Below are positions 1-6,392 of a DNA stretch of 14,121 nt, piece by piece; position 1 is the first letter of the stretch; the number at the start of each line of letters is the position of its first letter. The DNA comes from an uncultured Lachnospiraceae bacterium (lineage in GTDB: Bacteria > Bacillota > Clostridia > Lachnospirales > Lachnospiraceae), in NCBI GenBank assembly GCA_902767235.1, contig CACXGR010000174.1:1-14121 (forward strand), given 5' to 3'. The position numbers were made by a program, and so were the translations under genes. Under the pieces are notes generated by a model. The model was not told where the DNA came from. It saw only the letters and a list, made by a program, of their open reading frames with translations, and did no database searches.

Positions 1-10
1 AAAATACGCA

Positions 11-730
11 ATGGCAGATTATGAGAAAATTCTGAGGGAAACCAGTTATCCCGGCCGCGGCATCATGATCGGCAGGAGTGCGGACGGCAGCAAGGCGATC
101 ACGGCATATTTCATCATGGGAAGAAGTGCCAACAGCCGCAACCGCATTTTTGTCGAAGACGGAGAAGGGATCCGGACAGAGGCCTTCGATCCTTCCAAGA
201 TGGAGGATCCCAGCCTGATCATCTATGCGCCCGTACGTGTTTACGGAAACAAGACGATCGTCACAAACGGCGATCAGACGGACACGATCTACGAGGGGCT
301 GGACAAGCAGTATACCTTTGAGCAGGCACTCCGCAGCAGAGAATTCGAACCTGACGCGCCCAATTACACGCCCAGGATCTCCGGCGTCATGCATGTGGAA
401 AAGGGTAAGTACAGCTATGCGCTGTCTATTTTGAAGAGCGACCAGGGAGATCCTTCCTCCTGCCTGCGCTATACCTTTGCCTATGAAAATCCCAAGGCAG
501 GCGAGGGCCGCTTTATCTCAACCTACATGGGAGACGGCAATCCGCTTCCGAGTTTTGAGGGAGAGCCCAGGGCGCTGGAGCTGAAGGAAGACTTTACAGC
601 CGATATTGATTCCTTCACGGACCGCGTATGGAACGCCCTCAATGAGGACAACAAAGTCTCTCTCTTTGTGCGCTTTATCGATGTGGCCACAGGGAAATAC
701 GAGACCAGGATCGTCAACAAGAATAAATGA
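11..730 (+). CDS. purO: IMP cyclohydrolase, PurO type
   Basis: Closes the purine ring: FAICAR to IMP, the last step of de novo IMP synthesis, in the cytosol. The 239 residues match the PurO/IMP_cyclohyd family by the N-terminal block YPGRGIMIG (about 14-22) and the nearby FIMGRSANSRNRIF (about 34-47), which is strongly conserved in clostridial members. Length is normal for the family. It is not related to the N-terminal half of bifunctional PurH. The following gene encodes the matching formyltransferase, 22 bases downstream, which supports the call. The frame is open to the left edge and the ten visible upstream bases hold no ribosome binding site, so the true start may lie upstream of base 11. 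What is seen is the motif and gene pairing; the reaction is taken from the family. Confidence 0.87.
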   Translation: MADYEKILRETSYPGRGIMIGRSADGSKAITAYFIMGRSANSRNRIFVEDGEGIRTEAFDPSKMEDPSLIIYAPVRVYGNKTIVTNGDQTDTIYEGLDKQYTFEQALRSREFEPDAPNYTPRISGVMHVEKGKYSYALSILKSDQGDPSSCLRYTFAYENPKAGEGRFISTYMGDGNPLPSFEGEPRALELKEDFTADIDSFTDRVWNALNEDNKVSLFVRFIDVATGKYETRIVNKNK

Positions 731-736
731 GCCGGA

Positions 737-752
737 ATAAGGAGAACAGATC
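737..752 (+). promoter_or_regulatory. ribosome binding site of AICARFT gene
   Basis: AAGGAG lies about nine bases before the ATG at 753 and supports that start. It sits in the 22-base gap after the purO stop, consistent with one transcript. Confidence 0.7.
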
Positions 753-1931
753 ATGAAAGAAATGCAGCTCAAATACGGATGTAATCCCAATCAGAAGCCT
801 TCCCGCATTTATATGGAAGACGGCTCCGATCTGCCCATTGAAGTGCTCTGCGGCAGACCCGGATATATCAATTTGCTCGACGCCTTCAACGGCTGGCAGC
901 TGGTGAGCGAACTCAAAAAAGCGACCGGCAAAGTGGCGGCCACTTCCTTTAAGCATGTGTCTCCCGCAGGTGCCGCGATCGGCCTTCCGCTGACGGATGT
1001 GGAGAAGAAGATCTACTGGGTGGAGGACATGGGTGAACTGACACCCATGGGCAGCGCCTATGCGAGAGCCCGCGGTGCGGACAGAATGTCTTCCTTCGGC
1101 GATTTCATCTCTCTTTCCGATACCTGCGATGTCTGCACGGCGAAACTGGTATCCAGAGAAGTGTCCGACGGCATCATCGCGCCCGACTATGAGCCCGAAG
1201 CGCTGGAGATCCTCAAAAAGAAGAAAAAAGGCAACTACTGTGTCCTCAAGATCAACCCCGATTACAAGCCTGACCCCATCGAGAAGAAGCAGGTCTTCGG
1301 CGTTACCTTTGAGCAGGGCAGAAATGAGCTGGTGATCGACGACGCGCTCTTTGCCAATATTGTCACCAGGAACAAGGATCTTCCCCAGTCCGCGCGCGAT
1401 GACATGGCGATCGCCCTGATCACGCTCAAGTATACGCAGTCCAATTCTGTATGCTATGTCAAGGGCGGACAGGCGATCGGAATCGGCGCCGGACAGCAGT
1501 CCAGGATCCACTGCACGAGACTGGCCGGCAGCAAGGCCGACAACTGGTATCTGCGCCAGTCCCCCCAGGTCCTCGGACTTCCCTTCAAGGAGGGCATCCG
1601 CAGAGCGGACAGGGACAATGCGATCGACCTCTATATGGGCGAGGACTACATGGACGTTCTGGCAGACGGAAAGTGGGAAGCGCTCTTCACTGAGAAGCCC
1701 CCTGTTTTTACAGCGCAGGAGAAGAGGGCATGGCTCGACGGAAACACAGACGTCACCCTCGGATCCGATGCGTTCTTCCCCTTCGGCGACAACATCGAGA
1801 GAGCGTTCAAGAGCGGCGTGAAGTATGTGGCACAGCCCGGCGGCAGTGTCAGAGACGACAATGTCATCCAGGCCTGCGACGACCACAATATGGTCATGTG
1901 CTTTACGGGGATCCGCCTGTTCCACCACTGA
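753..1931 (+). CDS. purH: stand-alone AICAR formyltransferase
   Basis: Transfers a formyl group from 10-formyl-THF to AICAR, giving FAICAR for the upstream cyclohydrolase. The 392-residue protein corresponds only to the AICARFT half of bifunctional PurH/ATIC; the IMP cyclohydrolase half is absent. It resembles the C-terminal half of animal ATIC more than typical bacterial PurH: SFKHVSPAGAA (65-75), YARARGADRMSSFGDF (about 103-118), KYTQSNSVCY, GIGAGQQSRIHCTRLAG, SDAFFPF and the terminal RLFHH. K67-H68 correspond to the catalytic Lys-His pair (Lys266-His267 in human ATIC). The start at 753 has a good ribosome binding site. The pair purO plus this gene replaces a single purH. The symbol purH is used loosely because only one domain is present. 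Confidence 0.93.
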   Translation: MKEMQLKYGCNPNQKPSRIYMEDGSDLPIEVLCGRPGYINLLDAFNGWQLVSELKKATGKVAATSFKHVSPAGAAIGLPLTDVEKKIYWVEDMGELTPMGSAYARARGADRMSSFGDFISLSDTCDVCTAKLVSREVSDGIIAPDYEPEALEILKKKKKGNYCVLKINPDYKPDPIEKKQVFGVTFEQGRNELVIDDALFANIVTRNKDLPQSARDDMAIALITLKYTQSNSVCYVKGGQAIGIGAGQQSRIHCTRLAGSKADNWYLRQSPQVLGLPFKEGIRRADRDNAIDLYMGEDYMDVLADGKWEALFTEKPPVFTAQEKRAWLDGNTDVTLGSDAFFPFGDNIERAFKSGVKYVAQPGGSVRDDNVIQACDDHNMVMCFTGIRLFHH

Positions 1932-1937
1932 TCCCGG

Positions 1938-2690
1938 ATGCAGTTTCGGAGAAGAACGCCGGCCGCTTCTTACACGGATTTCTACTTTACGGAGAGCAAT
2001 GCGGGCGGCATGAGCGATGAACAGCAGTACTATCTGGCGGATCTGATCATGTCCTACCGTAAGATCTATCCCTCACTTGCCGTCAATGCCGTATGGGATT
2101 TCGGCATGGAAGAGGGAGATCCTCTGAGAGGTGAGAAGTACGGCGACTTTGAGACCTGCCGGGACAATGCGGTCTACAATGCGCAGATGCTCACGATCTT
2201 TTTCAATCACGTCAGGGTCCGGAAAATGCCCTGCGAGGTATCTGAAGAAGATGTAAAGCGTGCGGAAGCGTATTACGAATCCTTCAGGGACCTTCCTGAG
2301 AGAGCGATGCACATGGAATCGCAGATGCTCGCGAGCGGTATTCCGTGGCCGCAGATTGAAATGAGGATCAGAGAAAATCTGGGGATCACTCTCTGCGCGG
2401 AGAATCTGCTTCCCGTGACGGATCGGTATTTTGCCGATGTACAGGCGATCCGGATGCTGGAGAATTCAGAGAGTATCCGCCGGATCGCGGTCCATGAGAT
2501 CGGACACATGCTCTCCGAAGAGAGCGGCGCAGTGAATGATAAGAAGATCCGGAAACTCTTTGGAAAGTGCAGAGACGGATTCGAGAACCTCTATGAGTTC
2601 TGCGCCGAGTGCTTCATGGCATCAGAGCTCACGGATCGGATCGGGCTGGCAAATGAATACAGAGACTTGCTGCACAGAGTGATTCAATAA
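1938..2690 (+). CDS. HExxH zincin-like protein of unknown function
   Basis: Not assigned to a named family. The 250-residue protein has a zinc metallopeptidase signature, VHEIGHMLSEE, with H186, E187 and H190, followed 30 residues later by YEFCAECF (E220, E224). This spacing and the ExxAE helix resemble gluzincins such as the anthrax lethal factor catalytic domain (HEFGH ... EFFAE, where the first Glu binds zinc) and zincin domains found in some phage head proteins, so E220 is the likely third ligand. No signal peptide or membrane segment is visible, so it is probably cytosolic. The ATG at 1938 is six bases after the AICARFT stop, in the same frame, with no ribosome binding site; reinitiation or a start at the Met codon at 2010 (GGAG at 1991, long spacing) are both possible. 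The first 24 residues are therefore doubtful. Substrate and role are unknown. Confidence 0.7.
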   Translation: MQFRRRTPAASYTDFYFTESNAGGMSDEQQYYLADLIMSYRKIYPSLAVNAVWDFGMEEGDPLRGEKYGDFETCRDNAVYNAQMLTIFFNHVRVRKMPCEVSEEDVKRAEAYYESFRDLPERAMHMESQMLASGIPWPQIEMRIRENLGITLCAENLLPVTDRYFADVQAIRMLENSESIRRIAVHEIGHMLSEESGAVNDKKIRKLFGKCRDGFENLYEFCAECFMASELTDRIGLANEYRDLLHRVIQ

Positions 2691-2718
2691 AAAGGCTGCC
2701 ACATTGTGGCAGCCTTTT
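2690..2718. terminator. bidirectional rho-independent terminator
   Basis: Perfect inverted repeat: AAAAGGCTGCCACA (2690-2703), one central base, then TGTGGCAGCCTTTT (2705-2718). It has a U-tract in both directions and sits between the convergent stops at 2690 (plus) and 2728 (minus), so it serves both transcripts. Confidence 0.93.
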
Positions 2719-2727
2719 GGAGTATAT

Positions 2728-3141
2728 TCAGTTGTCCTTAGACATGTGCTCTCTGAGATATTTGATCACTTCCCGCCTTGTTATGATGCCGATAAAGGCG
2801 CCCGTGTCATCTACCACGGGGACAAAATTCTGAGTGACGGCGCTCTTGAGGAGATCTTCCATGTCCGCATCTGCTCTGACCGCTGTATAATCGCGTCTGC
2901 GGGAGACAGAATTGAGCGGTCTGTCAGCCGCCGCTGCGACGGTGAGTGACGGATGCCTGTTGAGCTCGCGGAGCAGGTCATCATTGGCCAGTGTGCCCTC
3001 GTATCTTCCCGATACTTCATTGAGCACAGGGACAGTGGTGAATCTGTACTTGAGCATCTTTTCTATGGCTTCCCCCATGGTGTCAGAGCTGTAGACATAT
3101 CCTACATCGACCTTCGGCGTCAGAAAAAAGAGTATATTCAT
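2728..3141 (-). CDS. two-CBS-domain protein (CbpB/DarB-like)
   Basis: A 137-residue protein made almost entirely of a CBS-domain pair: CBS1 about residues 8-62 (core YRFTTVPVLN) and CBS2 about 76-131 (core NFVPVVDDTGAFIGIITRR). CBS pairs bind adenine nucleotides. The size, the lack of a partner domain and the end GIITRREVIKYLREHM resemble the small c-di-AMP-binding protein DarB/CbpB (YkuL) of Bacillus subtilis. That resemblance is from memory and the ligand is inferred. The ATG is preceded by AAAGG. It lies 27 bases downstream of the DJ-1 gene on the same strand and probably shares its transcript, ending at the 2690-2718 terminator. Confidence 0.83.
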   Translation of the reverse strand: MNILFFLTPKVDVGYVYSSDTMGEAIEKMLKYRFTTVPVLNEVSGRYEGTLANDDLLRELNRHPSLTVAAAADRPLNSVSRRRDYTAVRADADMEDLLKSAVTQNFVPVVDDTGAFIGIITRREVIKYLREHMSKDN

Positions 3142-3168
3142 ATAAAAACCTTTCTGTGAGATCCCTGT

Positions 3169-3744
3169 CTATTTGTAGAACAGGATATTTCTGCCAAGTT
3201 CGTCCGCTTTCTCCTTTCCGAGATAGTGTTCCATGATGGCAAGGGCGAAGGGAACAGCGGTCCCCATGGCCCGGCTGGTAATGATATTGCCCGTTGTCAC
3301 GGCGTCTTCCTTCACCAGATCCGCTCCGTTTTCGATCAGGATCTTCTCGACGCTGGGATTGCAGGTGGAACGGACGCCTCTGAGAAGACCCAGCTCCGCC
3401 AGGATAGAAGGCGCGGCACAGATCGCGGCCACCATCTTTCCCTCCCGGTGGAAGCGCCTTACCTCTTCCATCAGAGGCGCACATGCCCTGAGGTTGGGGG
3501 TCCCCGGTATGCCGCCGGGAAGAACGAGCATATCATAGCTGTCCCAGTCAAGAAAACCTACCGTTGTGTCCGCAGTCACAGTCACACCGTGGGAAGTGAC
3601 CACGACGGGGGTGTCATTGACCGATACCTTTGTACAGGGGATCCCGGCCCGGAAGAGAATATCGGCGACTGTCAGGGCCTCGATGGTCTCGCATCCGTTT
3701 GCCAGAAAGAGTGCGACTTTGCGTTCTGTTGTATTGTCAGCCAT
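3169..3744 (-). CDS. DJ-1/PfpI family protein (YajL/ThiJ-like)
   Basis: A 191-residue DJ-1 superfamily protein of the usual length. The nucleophile elbow is C109 in AAICAAPSIL and the partner acid is E22 in the segment GCETIEA, equivalent to Cys106 and Glu18 of human DJ-1. The LPGGIPG loop at 75-81 is also typical. Members include chaperones, stress proteins and proposed glyoxalases or deglycases; the sequence does not decide between these. The start is supported by AAGGAG seven bases before the ATG. It is the first gene of a minus-strand unit with the CBS protein and is divergent from the hydrogenase gene, which suggests a link to redox or stress physiology, though this is only inference. 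Confidence 0.9.
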   Translation of the reverse strand: MADNTTERKVALFLANGCETIEALTVADILFRAGIPCTKVSVNDTPVVVTSHGVTVTADTTVGFLDWDSYDMLVLPGGIPGTPNLRACAPLMEEVRRFHREGKMVAAICAAPSILAELGLLRGVRSTCNPSVEKILIENGADLVKEDAVTTGNIITSRAMGTAVPFALAIMEHYLGKEKADELGRNILFYK

Positions 3745-3768
3745 TTCATTACTCCTTGATCATGTATG

Positions 3769-3818
3769 AATTGCATATTGTACAGTTCCCGAACCGGACT
3801 GTTTTGATCCGGACCGTT
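3769..3818. repeat. short repeats in the DJ-1 leader
   Basis: Two near-identical 10-mers, CCGGACTGTT (3794-3803) and CCGGACCGTT (3809-3818), are spaced 15 bases apart. ACAGT (3782-3786) and ACTGT (3798-3802) form a short inverted repeat over the first. The 9-mer AATTGCATA at 3769-3777 recurs at 4009-4017 on the other side of the intergenic region. They could be operator half-sites or transcript structure for the minus-strand unit; no known regulator's site is matched. Confidence 0.4.
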
Positions 3819-3822
3819 CACA

Positions 3823-3863
3823 TATATAGTCATTATAAGGGATTTTGTGAAGAAAAGTGTGAA
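3823..3863 (-). promoter_or_regulatory. candidate promoter(s) of the DJ-1/CBS unit
   Basis: On the minus strand TTCACA (3851-3846) is followed after 17 bases by TATATA (3828-3823). A perfect TATAAT (3837-3832) also lies nearby, with a second TTCACA (3863-3858) at a long 20-base spacing. The two TTCACA copies are part of a 12-base-period direct repeat, TGTGAAG on the plus strand at 3846-3852 and 3858-3864. At least one functional sigma-A promoter is likely, but which pair is used cannot be told. Confidence 0.5.
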
Positions 3864-3899
3864 GTTGTCATAAAAGTTCTATAAAAACAGAGATGATTT

Positions 3900-3908
3900 T
3901 GGTACAAT
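3900..3908 (+). promoter_or_regulatory. extended -10 promoter of the hydrogenase gene
   Basis: TGGTACAAT is a TGn-extended -10 element (TACAAT at 3903-3908). No good -35 hexamer lies 16-18 bases upstream, as is common for extended -10 promoters. Initiation near 3915 would leave a leader of about 118 bases before the ATG at 4033. Confidence 0.55.
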
Positions 3909-3914
3909 ATGGAT

Positions 3915-4032
3915 AGTTAAAAAAGTGACAGTTTTGCGATGCGTCCCGACGAGGGGAAGGGTGCTGAGCAGGTAACTGTACTTACGATTTCCGCTGTCAG
4001 ATATTTGCAATTGCATACTGAAAGGAGAGACT
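3915..4032 (+). promoter_or_regulatory. long hydrogenase leader, possible structured RNA
   Basis: The predicted 5' leader contains TGACAG (3926-3931) complementary to CTGTCA (3994-3999), enclosing smaller possible hairpins such as GTAA (3972-3975)/TTAC (3982-3985), and a perfect palindrome TGCAATTGCA (4006-4015) just ahead of the ribosome binding site AAAGGAGAG (4021-4029). It matches no riboswitch class I know. The pairings are short and could be chance. Confidence 0.3.
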
Positions 4033-5538
4033 ATGGTAACAAATGATGCTACACTCGTGCATCTGAAGCACAAGATCATGGAAGAAGTGGCCAAACTCGC
4101 GTGGGAAGGAAAGCTCGATGAGGAGCACAAGGAGAAACTGATCTATCAGATCATCCCCGGACCCATGGCGACCTATCGCTGCTGTATCTATAAAGAGAGA
4201 GAACTGGTCAAACAGAGGATCCGCCTGTCAGAGGCAAAATGTCCCGACGGCATCTCCGAGTCCGAGAATATCGTGCAGGTCATCCGTCCTGCCTGTGAGG
4301 AGTGTCCTCTTGCTGCTTACACCGTGACAGACAACTGCCGCCTGTGCATGGGCAAAGCCTGCATCAATTCCTGTAAGTTCGGCGCGATCTCCATCGGCGA
4401 GCGCAGGACCCGTATTGATCCCAACAAGTGTAAAGAGTGCGGCATGTGCGCGAAGGCTTGCCCTTACGGCGCGATCGCTCATCTGGTCCGTCCCTGTAAG
4501 AAGGCCTGCCCTGTCGGCGCGATCACATATGACGACAACGGCATCTGCGTGATCGACGAGAGCAAGTGCATCCAGTGCGGCCACTGCATCCACTCCTGTC
4601 CTTTCGGTGCGATCGGATCCAAGACATACCTCGTGGACATCATCAATGCGATCAATGCGGGCAAGAAAGTGTTTGCGATGGTAGCCCCTGCTACGGAAGG
4701 CCAGTTCGGCGGCGATATCACGATGAAGTCCATCAAGGACGCTTTCATCAAGATGGGATTTGCCGATATGGTGGAAGTCGGACTCGGCGGCGATATGACG
4801 GCGGCCTATGAGTCACTGGAATGGTACGAAGCTAAGGAAGAAGGCAAGAAGATGACCACTTCCTGCTGCCCTGCTTTCATGAACATGATCAAGAAGCACT
4901 TCCCCAAGCAGTATGAAGAGAATGTTTCTCAGACAGTTTCACCTATGTGCGCGATTTCCAGATATCTCAAGGCTACCTACCCCGGCTGCGTCACCGTATT
5001 CCTGGGACCCTGCATCGCCAAGAAATCCGAGGCGGCGGACAAGTCGATCCCGGACAATGCGGACTATGCTATCACATACGGCGAGTTCCGCGCGCTGATG
5101 CGTTCCAAGGGCATTCAGGTCGAAGCGGAAGAGAACAGCTATCAGGAGTCCTCGATCTGGGGCAAGCGCTTTGCTACTTCCGGCGGCGTTGCGAACGCAG
5201 TTCTGGAGTGCATGCACGAGAGAGGACAGGATACTTCCAATATCACCTATGTGCAGGTCGCAGGCGGCGTGGAGTGCAAGACGACACTTACCATGCTCAA
5301 GGCCGGCCGCCTGAAAGAAGATTTCGTGGAAGGCATGATCTGCGAAGGCGGCTGCGTCGGCGGACCTTCCAAGCACAGAACGGAGATGGAGATCAAGAGA
5401 GCAAGAGAAGGACTCCTCAAGAAGGCTGACGGCCGCAAGGTCCTTGACAATCTCAAGGAGTATCCTATGGACAAGTTCTCCATGTACCGCGACGGCCACA
5501 TGGATGAAAGCTGCAAAGTGGAGGTCAATGCGAAGTAA
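4033..5538 (+). CDS. monomeric [FeFe] hydrogenase, group-B-like
   Basis: Catalyses reversible reduction of protons to H2, with electrons normally from ferredoxin. All three H-cluster motifs are present: TTSCCPAF (275-282), GPCIAKKSE (325-333) and EGMICEGGCVGGP (433-445). The predicted ligands are C279, C327, C437 and C441, with C278 as the proton-relay cysteine (CpI Cys299). The Met of the usual MPC motif is Gly325, and the third motif ends GGP rather than GGG; these fit the group B (C. pasteurianum HydIII-like) branch rather than classic HydA. The N-terminal 200 residues carry cysteine sets at 102/105/110/114, 133/136/139/143, 155/159 and 179/182/185/189, enough for at least three [4Fe-4S] clusters. 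A strong AAGGAGAG supports the start. No HydE/F/G maturases are in the window. It appears monocistronic, flanked by its own promoter and terminator. Its physiological direction cannot be read from sequence. Confidence 0.92.
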   Translation: MVTNDATLVHLKHKIMEEVAKLAWEGKLDEEHKEKLIYQIIPGPMATYRCCIYKERELVKQRIRLSEAKCPDGISESENIVQVIRPACEECPLAAYTVTDNCRLCMGKACINSCKFGAISIGERRTRIDPNKCKECGMCAKACPYGAIAHLVRPCKKACPVGAITYDDNGICVIDESKCIQCGHCIHSCPFGAIGSKTYLVDIINAINAGKKVFAMVAPATEGQFGGDITMKSIKDAFIKMGFADMVEVGLGGDMTAAYESLEWYEAKEEGKKMTTSCCPAFMNMIKKHFPKQYEENVSQTVSPMCAISRYLKATYPGCVTVFLGPCIAKKSEAADKSIPDNADYAITYGEFRALMRSKGIQVEAEENSYQESSIWGKRFATSGGVANAVLECMHERGQDTSNITYVQVAGGVECKTTLTMLKAGRLKEDFVEGMICEGGCVGGPSKHRTEMEIKRAREGLLKKADGRKVLDNLKEYPMDKFSMYRDGHMDESCKVEVNAK

Positions 5539-5568
5539 TTCCGATCCTGCGGATCAGTGATCAGATGT

Positions 5569-5629
5569 AAGGGGCGGCTGCGCCCGGCGAAAGGATTCAG
5601 TTCCTGAGCGGGTGCGGCGCGCCCCTTTT
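5569..5629 (+). terminator. terminator of the hydrogenase gene
   Basis: AAGGGGCG (5569-5576) pairs with CGCCCCTT (5620-5627). The arms extend inward with an imperfect GC-rich stem (CCCG with CGGG) and an inner AGGA/TCCT pairing, followed by TTTT (5626-5629). It lies 30 bases after the stop. A small hairpin GATCC-tgc-GGATC (5543-5555) precedes it. The T-run is short, so efficiency is uncertain. Confidence 0.7.
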
Positions 5630-5695
5630 CGCTGCGATCGAGCTGCTGCCGCTCAATGCGGAAGCCTCCGCCGTCTCTTTTTTCACCACTTCATG
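5630..5695. other. gene-free stretch between hydrogenase terminator and ispF promoter
   Basis: No credible gene. It holds a small hairpin GCGGA-agcc-TCCGC (5658-5671) followed six bases later by TTTTTT (5678-5683), which may act as a second, weaker plus-strand terminator. An open frame through here into ispF lacks a ribosome binding site and homology and is not taken as coding. Confidence 0.4.
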
Positions 5696-5724
5696 TGGAC
5701 GCCTGATAACTGGAATGCTATAAT
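5696..5724 (+). promoter_or_regulatory. sigma-A promoter of the ispF-cysS-sigH cluster
   Basis: The -35 TGGACG (5696-5701), a 17-base spacer and a perfect -10 TATAAT (5719-5724) with a TGC extension. Transcription would start near 5731, about 50 bases upstream of ispF. Confidence 0.75.
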
Positions 5725-5738
5725 TATATGTCTTGATA

Positions 5739-5757
5739 TTCAGGGAGCAGCCCTGAA
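5739..5757 (+). promoter_or_regulatory. perfect 7-bp hairpin in the ispF leader
   Basis: TTCAGGG (5739-5745), loop AGCAG, CCCTGAA (5751-5757). It lies at the very start of the predicted transcript, where it could protect the 5' end or act as an operator. No U-tract follows, so it is not a terminator. Confidence 0.5.
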
Positions 5758-5782
5758 AATACAAATGACTGGCGAGGTTATC

Positions 5783-6322
5783 ATGCGAATCGGAACAGGA
5801 TATGATGTGCATAAGCTGGTGGAGGGACGCAAACTGATCCTGGGCGGCGTCGAGATTCCCTATGAAAAGGGACTTCTCGGCCACTCGGACGCGGATGTGC
5901 TCGCGCATGCGATCATGGACGCGCTCCTGGGAGCGGCGGCGCTGGGCGATATCGGCAAGTTCTTTCCCGACACAGATGAGAAATACAGAGGTGCGGATTC
6001 ACTGATGCTCATGAGAGAAGTCCGGCGGATCCTGGAGGAACACTTTTTCCTGATCGAAAATGTGGACGCGACGATCATCGCGCAGGCGCCCAAGATGAGA
6101 CCCCATATCGATCAGATGCGTCAAAATATCGCCGAAGCGCTGCAGGTGGACATCTCCCAGGTCAGCGTAAAGGCCACTACAGAGGAGAGACTGGGATTTA
6201 CCGGACGCGGAGAAGGAATCTCCGTGCAGGCAGCAGCGCTCATCACCTCTCCGATGGACCTGGAGGCAAGGCCGGTCATGGGCGGCTGTCAGAACTGTCC
6301 CGCGGCGAACAGAGATCTCTGA
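5783..6322 (+). CDS. ispF: 2-C-methyl-D-erythritol 2,4-cyclodiphosphate synthase
   Basis: Converts CDP-ME 2-phosphate to the cyclic diphosphate MEcPP in the non-mevalonate isoprenoid pathway; the family is trimeric with one metal per active site. The start at 5783 gives the canonical MRIGTGYDVH with GAGG five bases upstream; a longer open frame from 5612 is not supported. Metal ligands D8, H10 and H42 match the E. coli numbering. GHSDADV (33-39), FPDTD (61-65) and TTEERLGFTGRGEGI (132-146) are intact. The 179 residues exceed the usual 155-165: after AALI the chain continues for about 25 residues ending GGCQNCPAANRDL with a CxxC. This tail is not needed for the known fold. The gene heads the cysS cluster; its usual partner ispD is not here. 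Confidence 0.95.
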   Translation: MRIGTGYDVHKLVEGRKLILGGVEIPYEKGLLGHSDADVLAHAIMDALLGAAALGDIGKFFPDTDEKYRGADSLMLMREVRRILEEHFFLIENVDATIIAQAPKMRPHIDQMRQNIAEALQVDISQVSVKATTEERLGFTGRGEGISVQAAALITSPMDLEARPVMGGCQNCPAANRDL

Positions 6323-6338
6323 CCGATACAGGAAGAGT

Positions 6339-6358
6339 CCTGCCGGAAAACCGGCGGG
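6339..6358 (+). other. stem-loop between ispF and cysS
   Basis: CCTGCCGG (6339-6346), AAAA loop, CCGGCGGG (6351-6358), an 8-bp stem with one G-T pair. The following bases TTGTATAT are only weakly T-rich, so it is more likely an attenuator, processing site or stabiliser than a full terminator. Confidence 0.5.
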
Positions 6359-6392
6359 TTGTATATACAGAATAAAAGATAAAGCGAGGAAT

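Noticed and set aside
714..1928. 404-codon open frame antisense to the AICARFT gene
   Set aside because: Complement of a clearly conserved gene; long antisense frames are common in GC-rich genes with this codon bias. No ribosome binding site or recognisable domain.
1938..2690. Reading the zincin gene as part of a prophage
   Set aside because: No other phage gene, integrase or attachment site is present, and it sits tightly in a purine operon with a shared terminator.
3955..3985. TPP-riboswitch-like string GGGTGCTGAG in the hydrogenase leader
   Set aside because: The rest of the TPP consensus is missing and the gene is not thiamine-related; chance resemblance.
5612..5782. N-terminal extension of IspF from an ATG at 5612
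   Set aside because: It would run through the hydrogenase terminator and the ispF promoter and has no similarity to IspF; the canonical MRIGTGYDVH start at 5783 has a ribosome binding site.
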